NCBI GenBank assembly: GCA_035276085.1
Contig: DATELY010000092.1
Location: forward strand, 1-64,000
Origin: DATELY01 sp035276085
GTDB taxonomy: Bacteria; Pseudomonadota; Gammaproteobacteria; Steroidobacterales; Steroidobacteraceae
Direction of reading: 5' to 3'
Length of the DNA stretch: 64,000 bases
A model generated the notes under the pieces. That model saw only the letters and a program-made list of their open reading frames with translations. It did no database searches and was not told the origin of the DNA. This document shows positions 16,399 through 23,484 of the stretch, one piece after another; the first letter of the stretch is position 1; each line of letters starts with the position of its first letter. A program made the position numbers and the translations under genes.

Positions 16399-16428
16399 GC
16401 AGATATTAAACGCGCGTTTAATATCTGC
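16399..16428. promoter_or_regulatory. Perfect 30-bp palindrome, probable TetR operator
   Basis: The two 15-base half sites (GCAGATATTAAACGC and its complement) are joined without a spacer and match perfectly. It is AT-rich at its flanks in a GC-rich region and ends five bases before the start codon of the TetR gene. It probably overlaps the promoter, which would explain autorepression. It is the only clear regulatory palindrome of this length in the window. Confidence 0.88.
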
Positions 16429-16558
16429 GCAAGATGTCCGGCGCGTCTCAATGTGATGCAGCTCAAGCTTGCAGCAGTTGAGCGGCCCGATTCCTTGAGT
16501 TCGGCTCGAGCCCTATGCGACAAAACCCGCACACGAAAAGTACCAGCGGGTTCTGGCA

Positions 16559-18604
16559 TTGCACTCTTTTGTTCGAAGGTGGGGGTTTGCGGCGTTAACA
16601 GCGTTCTTGCACCAATCTGCAATCGCAGGTTCGGCGCAGATCCTGTACTACGAGCCTTTGCGCGCCGATGCGGCCGCTGCCTCGAACGCGACGCAGAAAC
16701 CCACCGGCGAGTTTGCCTATAGCTTCGATGCCTTCGGCCGCCGCTTCGATCTGGCGCTCTCGCGTAACGAGCGCATCGCCCTATCGAAGCCAACGAACGG
16801 CGGGGCGGCGCTGCGCCTGTACAAGGGCGACATCAAAGGCACGGACGGCTCCTGGGTGCGCCTGGGCGTTCAGGGCCAACGCGTGCAAGGCATGCTGTGG
16901 GACGGACACGAGCTCTACGTGATCGAGCCCGTGGACTCCGCGCAAGCCGACGTCGTGCCGCCATTGGCGCTGCCCGCATCGGGTTCCATCGTGTTTCGCT
17001 TGTCCGATACGAAGCTGCAAACACCTGCGTCGTGCGGTTCGAACGCCTCTGCGGCGAAGGCCTCCGGCCTCGCTCAGTACACGGCGATGGTTGCCGAGCT
17101 GAAGGCTACGAGCAGCGCGATCATCGCGAGCAATCCCACGCGGCGTATCGAGCTGTCCGCTATGGGCGATGCTTTGTATCGCCAGAGTCACCCTTCCGAT
17201 CAAAGCGCCGCAGATCAGATTCTGCTGCGACTGAATAACGTGGACGGCATCTTCAGCTCGCAGATCGGCGTGGCGATTCAAGTTCCGACCGTCATCATCG
17301 AAGACCCCAACGGCACGGCTTTCAGCAGCACAACTTCGAGCAGTGCTTTGCTCAATGAGCTGGCCCTGCTACGCAAGAACTCGCCCCAGCTCCGGAGTCG
17401 CGGCTTGACGCACCTGTTCACGGGACGCGATCTGGACGGCGACACAGTGGGTATCGCGTACATCGATTCTCTGTGCGACGAACAATGGGGTGTGGGCCTC
17501 ACGCAAGCGCACAACTTGAATGTCTGGATCGAGTCGCTGATCGCCGCGCACGAGCTGGGCCACAACTTCGGCGCCTACCACGACGGCGAGGATGCGCCGG
17601 GTACCAATCCGGGCGAATGCACTGGCACGCCGGACAATTTGTATTTGATGGCACCGCGCGTGGAAGCCGATCACACGCAATTCTCGACCTGCAGTCGCAC
17701 CACCGTTCGCGGCCACGCAATGAGTGCTGCATGCATTACACCGATCTCGACGGCGGACCTCGGCGTGGCTCCCGACCTCGGGCAAACGCGGGCGCTCGCG
17801 GGCACCACGTTCGACTGGAGCTTCGATGTCAGCAACGTCGGCAGCGCGACTGCGAACGACGGCAAGGCGAAGGCGTTCCTGCCACCTTCGATCTCCATCG
17901 TCGAAGCGTGGGTGACGGGTGGCACCTGCACGGGTGGCGCGGGCTTGATCGACTGCGATCTGGGCAGTCTGGCAGGCGGTGTCACCCGCACGATCAATGC
18001 ACGCTTGCGCAGCGATGACATGGCTTCGAACACCGTGGTGGTCCATGTCAGCGCGAGCAACGATGCCGGCATGAACAACAATCAAAGCCAAGGCAGCATC
18101 GACATCGAGCCGGACGTCGATCTGGCGATCGAACTGGCTGCACCGGGCACCGGATGGGCCGCGCAACCGCTTTCCGGGTCGATCACCCTACGCAACTTGA
18201 GCCCAAGACCCGCGCAATCCCTCACGCTGGACCTGACGGGTGCCGTGGGACTCAACCTGGCATCAGTCAATCTCGAGGGCGCGAGCTGCACGGTCAGCGG
18301 CAATCACATCCAGTGTGCCGTGAGCTCGCTCGATTCGGGCGGGGTTCTGACCGGTAGCATCACTGTCACCGCACCGGCGGCCGGTAGCTATGCCTTGAAC
18401 GGTGAGATCGGCAGCTCCGCTCTCGACGGTAACCCCAGCAACAATGCTGCAACGGCCGCCATTCAAGTGGCGGCCGCGGCGACCAGCGCAACAGAAGGTC
18501 AAAACTCCTCCGGCTCGGGCGGCGGCGGATCACTCGGACGCGAACTGTTGATGCTCGCTCTGCTCTGGCCGCTCGCTCGACGCAGGTCTCAGGCGACCGC
18601 CTGA
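16559..18604 (+). CDS. Exported reprolysin-like zinc metalloprotease with GlyGly-CTERM-like tail
   Basis: This 681-residue secreted protein starts at a TTG codon (no in-frame ATG fits) with a signal peptide (FVRRWGFAALTAFLHQSAIA). A propeptide-like region covers about 25-200. The protease domain follows, with the extended zinc site HELGHNFGAYHD at residues 331-342 and, further on, a Met in LYLMAPRVE consistent with the Met-turn of metzincins. Two beta-sandwich repeats (about 400-645, DUF11/CARDB-like, with paired cysteines) follow. The end has Ser/Gly-rich GSGGGGSLGRELL, a hydrophobic stretch and RRR, the layout of GlyGly-CTERM signals that rhombosortase removes after type II secretion. It overlaps trxC tail-to-tail by 16 bases. 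Confidence 0.87.
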   Translation: MHSFVRRWGFAALTAFLHQSAIAGSAQILYYEPLRADAAAASNATQKPTGEFAYSFDAFGRRFDLALSRNERIALSKPTNGGAALRLYKGDIKGTDGSWVRLGVQGQRVQGMLWDGHELYVIEPVDSAQADVVPPLALPASGSIVFRLSDTKLQTPASCGSNASAAKASGLAQYTAMVAELKATSSAIIASNPTRRIELSAMGDALYRQSHPSDQSAADQILLRLNNVDGIFSSQIGVAIQVPTVIIEDPNGTAFSSTTSSSALLNELALLRKNSPQLRSRGLTHLFTGRDLDGDTVGIAYIDSLCDEQWGVGLTQAHNLNVWIESLIAAHELGHNFGAYHDGEDAPGTNPGECTGTPDNLYLMAPRVEADHTQFSTCSRTTVRGHAMSAACITPISTADLGVAPDLGQTRALAGTTFDWSFDVSNVGSATANDGKAKAFLPPSISIVEAWVTGGTCTGGAGLIDCDLGSLAGGVTRTINARLRSDDMASNTVVVHVSASNDAGMNNNQSQGSIDIEPDVDLAIELAAPGTGWAAQPLSGSITLRNLSPRPAQSLTLDLTGAVGLNLASVNLEGASCTVSGNHIQCAVSSLDSGGVLTGSITVTAPAAGSYALNGEIGSSALDGNPSNNAATAAIQVAAAATSATEGQNSSGSGGGGSLGRELLMLALLWPLARRRSQATA

Positions 18605-19026
18605 GACAACCACTGTTGCAGTTGCTGGCTGCCCATCGCTCCCGACTGGCGCGCGACTTCTTTGCCCTGTTTGAAGACGACGACGGTCGGAATGCCGCGA
18701 ATCGAGAACCGACCAGCGAGCTCCGGCACCTCGTCCGTATTCACCTTGAGAAAACGCACCTTGGGCTCGAGCCTCTGAGCGGCAGCTTCGAACGCCGGCG
18801 CCATCGCCCGGCATGGGCCGCACCAGGGTGCCCAAAAATCCACGACCAGCGGCAGTTCGCTGCGTTCCAGCTGACGCTCGAATGCGCCTGCGTCGACTTC
18901 CGCCGGATGGCCCTCGAACAATGCATGATGGCATTGCGGACACTTTGGACCATCGCTGATCCGGTCTGCCGGCACACGCACGACGGCGGCGCATTGGGTG
19001 CAGGGAACTTGGACCTGCTCACTCAT
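18589..19026 (-). CDS. trxC: Thioredoxin 2
   Basis: This 145-residue thioredoxin has the extra N-terminal zinc ribbon of TrxC (Cys9-x2-Cys12 and Cys29-x2-Cys32) followed by the thioredoxin domain with the active site WCGPC at 68-72 and the cis-Pro segment RGIPTVVVF. It reduces protein disulfides in the cytoplasm; in E. coli trxC belongs to the OxyR regulon. The 3' end overlaps the protease gene by 16 bases in a convergent manner. It is divergent from cbpA, about 140 bases away. Confidence 0.95.
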   Translation of the reverse strand: MSEQVQVPCTQCAAVVRVPADRISDGPKCPQCHHALFEGHPAEVDAGAFERQLERSELPLVVDFWAPWCGPCRAMAPAFEAAAQRLEPKVRFLKVNTDEVPELAGRFSIRGIPTVVVFKQGKEVARQSGAMGSQQLQQWLSQAVA

Positions 19027-19165
19027 ATTCCACTCTCCTCGTCACAGCGCTCATGCCAGGCGAAGGACCGATCTTCGCGACTTGATTTATGGGACGAGCG
19101 CCTACACTCAAGCCGAGCACTCACCTGATCGTTCTCCACTCACGTTTGCATGTTCTACTTCAGGT

Positions 19166-20137
19166 ATGGACTACAAGGACTATTACAAGATCATGGGCGT
19201 GGCTCGCACGGCGAGCCAGGACGAAATCAAGCGTAGCTATCGCAAGCTCGCGCGCAAATACCATCCCGATGTAAGCAAAGAAGCGAACGCCGAGGATAAA
19301 TTCAAGGAGGTGCAGGAAGCCTACGAGGTCCTGAAGGATCCGGAGAAGCGCGCGGCTTACGACCAACTGGGCTCGCAGTGGCGCTCGGGGCAGGAGTTCC
19401 GGCCGCCGCCGGATTGGGGGAAGGGCTTCGAATTCTCCTCGCGCGAGTTCAGCACGGGCGGCGAAGACACGGGTTTCAGCGATTTCTTCAGCTCGCTGTT
19501 CGGTGATCGCAGCCCCTTCCGGCAGCAGCCGGGTGCAGGGCGCCAGCGCTATGCGCAGAGCGGTCAGGACCACGTGGCGAAGATCGAGATCGCCCTGGAG
19601 GATGCGTATCGCGGCGGCTCGCAAAACATCGAGCTGCGATCGGCCGAGCTCAGCAACGACGGTCACGTGATCACCCGACCACGGACCTTGCGCGTTGCGA
19701 TTCCCGCAGGTGTAACCGAAGGTCAGCAGATCAGGCTCGCTGGCCAAGGCAGTCCCGGCGTCGGCGGTGGGCCTGCGGGAGATCTCTATCTGGAGATCAA
19801 CTTCAAGCGGCATCCGCTGTACCAAGTACAGGGACGCGACGTCACGATGACGCTGCCGATCGCACCATGGGAAGCCGCACTGGGCGCCACCGTTCCCGTA
19901 CCCACGTTGGGCGGCCCCGTGGACATGCGCATTCCTCCCGGAGCGAAGTCGGGCCAGCGGTTGCGACTCAAGGGCAGAGGCTTACCGGGCGCGACGCCCG
20001 GAGATCAGTACGCCGTGCTCAAGCTCGTGCTGCCCCCGCAGGACACACCCGAAGCGCGAGCGTTATACGAACGCATGAAGGCCGAGCTGCCCTTCGATCC
20101 GAGAGCCGAGCTGGGCGCGAGCGAGCGACGTCCATGA
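19166..20137 (+). CDS. cbpA: DnaJ-class co-chaperone CbpA
   Basis: This 323-residue protein has an N-terminal J domain (residues 1-70, MDYKDYYKIMGVARTASQDE, HPD tripeptide in KYHPDVSKE), a Gly/Phe-rich linker containing DTGFSDFFSSLFGDRS and two C-terminal substrate-binding domains. The zinc-finger region of DnaJ is absent, which is the class II (CbpA) arrangement. It stimulates DnaK ATPase, and E. coli CbpA also binds curved DNA. The start at 19166 is where the J domain begins; longer readings have no homology. It is coupled to cbpM by an ATGA overlap. Confidence 0.94.
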   Translation: MDYKDYYKIMGVARTASQDEIKRSYRKLARKYHPDVSKEANAEDKFKEVQEAYEVLKDPEKRAAYDQLGSQWRSGQEFRPPPDWGKGFEFSSREFSTGGEDTGFSDFFSSLFGDRSPFRQQPGAGRQRYAQSGQDHVAKIEIALEDAYRGGSQNIELRSAELSNDGHVITRPRTLRVAIPAGVTEGQQIRLAGQGSPGVGGGPAGDLYLEINFKRHPLYQVQGRDVTMTLPIAPWEAALGATVPVPTLGGPVDMRIPPGAKSGQRLRLKGRGLPGATPGDQYAVLKLVLPPQDTPEARALYERMKAELPFDPRAELGASERRP

Positions 20138-20457
20138 CCACCGTGATCCTTCGGGGCGAGGTCTTGAGCAACGAGCTGGATGTGGACTTGGCGACGCTCG
20201 TGCGTTGCTGCCAACTGCAGCAGGAGGAGCTGATCGACATGGTGGATGCGGGCTTGCTCGAACCGCGCGGGGAGCAACCGTCGGCCTGGCGCTTCAGCGG
20301 GATCGATCTGCAGCGCGCACGCGTGGTGCAGCGCTTGATTCAAGATCTCGGTGTGAATCTCGAAGGTGCGGCGCTCATCCTCGATCTGCTCGACGAGCGG
20401 GCCGAGTTGCGCAGTCGCATTCGGCTTCTGAGTACGCTCGTGGAAGACCGCGCCTAG
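20134..20457 (+). CDS. cbpM: Chaperone modulator CbpM
   Basis: This 107-residue protein starts at the ATG that overlaps the cbpA stop (20134-20137). It is a MerR-like helix-turn-helix protein: LATLVRCCQLQQEELIDMVDAGLLEP, then WRFSGIDLQRARVVQRLIQDLGVNLEGAALILDLLDE. CbpM binds the J domain of CbpA and inhibits its activity; both are made together, which keeps CbpA under control. It ends 29 bases before the stop of the convergent receiver gene. Confidence 0.92.
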   Translation: MTTVILRGEVLSNELDVDLATLVRCCQLQQEELIDMVDAGLLEPRGEQPSAWRFSGIDLQRARVVQRLIQDLGVNLEGAALILDLLDERAELRSRIRLLSTLVEDRA

Positions 20458-20486
20458 CAGAGAGGCAGGATGCCCGAATCGCTGTC

Positions 20487-20906
20487 TCAATAAATGACGC
20501 GTGGCTCGCTGTGCAACAGCTGCGCGACGCGCCGCACGATGGCGAGCTCGACTTGCGGCTTCTCGATGAAATCGATTGCGCCCTCGCGGATGGCCGCAAC
20601 TGCAGCAGGCACATCGCAGTCCTCTCCCAGCATGATCATCGGCGGCATCCTCCCGCGCGCACGCAGGCAGCGCAGCAAGTCCAATCCAGACATACCGGGT
20701 AGTGACACATCTGTGATGAGGCAGCGGGTTGCTTCCGTGCTCGCCGAGAGATAACTCTCGGCGCTGTCGAAGTCTTGCACATCGATGTCCAGCGCACTGA
20801 GCAGACGACAGAGCGAGCGGCGTCCGGCAGCGTCCGCTTCGACGATCGCAACTTGCGGTCGATCAGCGCCGCTGGCAAATACTTGGCCCATAGACATCCG
20901 GTGCAT
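20487..20906 (-). CDS. Single-domain response regulator
   Basis: This 139-residue protein is a receiver domain alone. It shows the acidic pocket (VAIVEADAAGRR), the phosphoacceptor Asp in LITDVSLPGMSGLDLLR and the conserved Lys in DFIEKPQ. It most resembles receivers of the FixJ/NarL class and lacks any output domain, so it may act as a phosphate sink or through protein contacts. It lies downstream of, and in the same direction as, a fixJ-fixL-like pair, but a hairpin and T-run sit directly in front of its start (20913-21001). The exact start is uncertain (ATG at 20906, 20897 or 20891); none has a strong ribosome site. Confidence 0.8.
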   Translation of the reverse strand: MHRMSMGQVFASGADRPQVAIVEADAAGRRSLCRLLSALDIDVQDFDSAESYLSASTEATRCLITDVSLPGMSGLDLLRCLRARGRMPPMIMLGEDCDVPAAVAAIREGAIDFIEKPQVELAIVRRVAQLLHSEPRVIY

Positions 20907-20912
20907 CGAATC

Positions 20913-21001
20913 AAAAAAGCGACCACGGAATTGTGGGCTGCGAGTTCCGAACCGCAGGGAGGATTGAGGCGCGAACGGATTGCGCAGCGGACCGTGGTCG
21001 C
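20913..21001 (-). ncRNA. Candidate structured leader / attenuator or small RNA with terminator
   Basis: On the minus strand GCGACCACGG (complement of 20992-21001) pairs perfectly with CCGTGGTCGC (complement of 20919-20928) and six Ts follow at once (20918-20913). The 63-base interior can form two further hairpins, one closed by GCGC/GCGC and one by CTGCG/CGCAG, giving a branched fold. It ends seven bases before the receiver gene, so it is either a leader-type attenuator or the 3' end of a small RNA. No known family is recognised. Confidence 0.5.
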
Positions 21002-21148
21002 ATGATCACGATCTTTGGCTGGCCGCCCGGGCGGCGATAGCTCGCACTTGTACCTAAGGCGCGGCCGCAGGCAGCGACACCGGTGCTCGCTGCAATCCTC
21101 GTCAGGGTACGACGCCGCCGAGTGCAGGCAAGCTGCCTACGCGCTGCG

Positions 21149-21790
21149 TCAGAGCTGGTTCACTTCCAACACCATGCGCACGAGATGAGCGAGCGACGAT
21201 GCGTGCATCTTCTCCATCACGCGGGCGCGATGAATCTCGACCGTGCGCTGACTGAGCTTCAAATCGCCGGCGATCACTTTGTTCGCCTTGCCGTGTACAA
21301 CCAGATCGAGCACTTCGCGCTCACGCGGTGTCAGCGTGTCCAGGCGCTTGCGAATTTCATTGCGCTCGCCGAGTGCCGCGCGATTGTGTGCGTCCTTCTC
21401 CAACGCCTGATTGATGCGATCGATGAGATCCTGATCGCGGAAAGGTTTCTGAATGAAGTCCATCGCACCGGCCTGCATCGCTTCCACGGCCATCGGCACG
21501 TCGCCGTGCCCGGTGATGAAAATGATCGGCAGGATCGAATGGCGCTCATTGAGCTTCTGCTGCAACTCGAGGCCCGACATTCCCGGCATGCGAATGTCCA
21601 GCACCAGGCATCCCGGGCGATCTTCGCGATAAGCATCCAGGAATTCCTGGCCCGAGCCGTACGTTTCCACGGCGTGACCGATGGAACGTAATAGCAACTT
21701 GAGCGAATCGCGCACCGCCAGGTCGTCGTCGACGACGAAGATGGTGGTGCGGGTGGCCACGGGACTGGCCTTCAACATAGCTTCCTTCAT
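21149..21790 (-). CDS. FixJ-family two-component response regulator
   Basis: This 213-residue regulator has an N-terminal receiver (FVVDDDLAVRDSLKLLL, phosphoacceptor Asp in CLVLDIRMPGMSGLELQ, conserved Lys in FIQKPFRD) and a C-terminal LuxR-type helix-turn-helix (LTPREREVLDLVVHG, SQRTVEIHRARVMEKM). The start at 21790 makes an ATGA overlap with the upstream kinase gene and has GGGGGG upstream, so the pair is translationally coupled and must work together. In rhizobia FixJ activates low-oxygen genes; in other bacteria similar regulators control c-di-GMP, quorum or respiratory genes. Targets are unknown here. Confidence 0.9.
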   Translation of the reverse strand: MKEAMLKASPVATRTTIFVVDDDLAVRDSLKLLLRSIGHAVETYGSGQEFLDAYREDRPGCLVLDIRMPGMSGLELQQKLNERHSILPIIFITGHGDVPMAVEAMQAGAMDFIQKPFRDQDLIDRINQALEKDAHNRAALGERNEIRKRLDTLTPREREVLDLVVHGKANKVIAGDLKLSQRTVEIHRARVMEKMHASSLAHLVRMVLEVNQL

Positions 21791-23334
21791 GATGTCCCCC
21801 CTGCAGGTGCTGCCGGTAACGTAAAGAAGAAGCGCGCGCCGCCCCCCGGGTTTGCGCCACACCAAAGCTTTCCGCCATGCGCTCGCACGATCGAGCGACT
21901 GATGGACAGTCCCAAGCCGGTCCCTCCCGGCTTGGTCGTAAAGAATGGGTTGAACAAGTCCGCCATGGTGGCTTCGTCCACGCCGCTGCCGCGATCGGCC
22001 ACCATGAATTCGATATCCCCATCGCGATCCACTTGTGTGCGCAGCGTGATCTCGCGTGCCACTTCCGGCACGTCGAGCATCGCGTCGATGCTGTTGCGCA
22101 CGAGATTCAGGATCACCTGCTGGATCTGCACGGCATCCGCCTGCACCTGCGGCGCTTGCAGCGCAGGCTGGAGCACGATGCGCACGCCGTTGTGCCGCGC
22201 GTCGGTTTGCGCGAGCGTGAGCACGTCCTCCAGCAAGCGATTCGCTTCGAGCAGCTCGCGCCGCACCTCGCGGTTACGTACGAACGTACGCAAGCGACGA
22301 ATGACCTCGCCGGCGCGGAGCGCCTGCGCACCGATGTGCTCCAGCGCCGCACTGATTTCATCACTCGTGCATTCGCCGTTCGCAATCAAGCGCTGACAGG
22401 CCTGGGCGTAGGTCGCGATCGCTGTGAGCGGCTGATTCACCTCGTGCGCGATGCCGGCCGTCATCTCGCCCAGCGTGGAGATGCGCCCGAAGTGCGCGAT
22501 GCGCTCCTGCATTTTGCGAACTTCATCCTCCGCATGCCGCCGATCGGTGATGTCATGCAATGTACCTACTTGCCGTAGCGGTCGTCCCTGCTCGTTGCAC
22601 ATCACCTGCGCGATGTGGTGCACGTACCGCAGCGAGCCATCGGGTTGAACGATGCGATATTCGATGTCGAACGAACGCGCGCCGGCGGCGATCTCCTCCC
22701 CGGCGCGCAGCAACCGCGCGCGATCGGCCGGATGGATGATCGCTTGCAAGTGTTGATAGACGCCGGTGGGTGGAGCACCGAAGTAGCGCCCCAGCACCCT
22801 GAATAGATGGGGCGACCAATAGTCCTCTGTCTTGCCATCGTAATGCACGACGTAGTTGCCGAGATTCGCGATCTCCTGCGCGATGTTGAGCTGCGCTTCG
22901 CTGCGGCGGAGGGCTTCTTCGGAATTGCGACGCACGGTGATGTCACGAATGAACGCGACGAAGCGTGGCGGTTGCAATCCTTGCACGCGGCCTACGGCCA
23001 GCTCGGCCGAGAACACCGTCCCATCGCGGCGACGCGCGAGCAGCTCGCGCCCGATGCCGATGATGCGCGGCTGTCCCGTATCGATGTAGTGGCGCAGGTA
23101 GTCGTCGTGCTCGGAGCGATACGGCTCGGGCATCAGGATGTTGACCTTCTGCCCGATCACATCTTCTTCCCGATAGCCGAACATGCGCTCACCGGCATGG
23201 TTCAACAGCTCGATGCGCCCATCGTGATCGATGAGAACGACGGCGTCGGCCGCGGCGTCCAACACGGCCTGGAACTCGCGCTCGACACGTTGAGCTCGCT
23301 CTTCCTGAGGCTCGGCAACGCGCAGCAAAGTCAT
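21787..23334 (-). CDS. FixL-like PAS/PAS histidine kinase, probable haem sensor
   Basis: This 515-residue kinase has two PAS domains (about 20-135 and 145-265), a dimerisation/phosphoacceptor box with His297 (GEMTAGIAHEVNQPLTAI) and an ATPase domain with N-box (VILNLVRNSIDAM) and G-boxes (DRGSGV, GGTGLGLSI). There are no membrane segments. The first PAS closely resembles the haem PAS of FixL: NILMPEPYRSEHDDYLRHY keeps the proximal His (His76) and IIGIGR keeps the distal Arg (Arg96) corresponding to H200 and R220 of Bradyrhizobium FixL. That suggests oxygen or another gas as the signal (inference). Coupled to the FixJ-like gene. Confidence 0.9.
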   Translation of the reverse strand: MTLLRVAEPQEERAQRVEREFQAVLDAAADAVVLIDHDGRIELLNHAGERMFGYREEDVIGQKVNILMPEPYRSEHDDYLRHYIDTGQPRIIGIGRELLARRRDGTVFSAELAVGRVQGLQPPRFVAFIRDITVRRNSEEALRRSEAQLNIAQEIANLGNYVVHYDGKTEDYWSPHLFRVLGRYFGAPPTGVYQHLQAIIHPADRARLLRAGEEIAAGARSFDIEYRIVQPDGSLRYVHHIAQVMCNEQGRPLRQVGTLHDITDRRHAEDEVRKMQERIAHFGRISTLGEMTAGIAHEVNQPLTAIATYAQACQRLIANGECTSDEISAALEHIGAQALRAGEVIRRLRTFVRNREVRRELLEANRLLEDVLTLAQTDARHNGVRIVLQPALQAPQVQADAVQIQQVILNLVRNSIDAMLDVPEVAREITLRTQVDRDGDIEFMVADRGSGVDEATMADLFNPFFTTKPGGTGLGLSISRSIVRAHGGKLWCGANPGGGARFFFTLPAAPAGGTS

Positions 23335-23484
23335 GCGTCAGTACTCGCAGTCGCCCGCATGTGTGGACGTGGAGCGGTTGTAATCGTGGCAGGACATCGC
23401 AAACACGGATCCAGCCCGCGTATTCAATCAACGACTGGCTGATTCTATGCCCTGCACACGCATCGCTGGCAAGTGCAGTCGACG

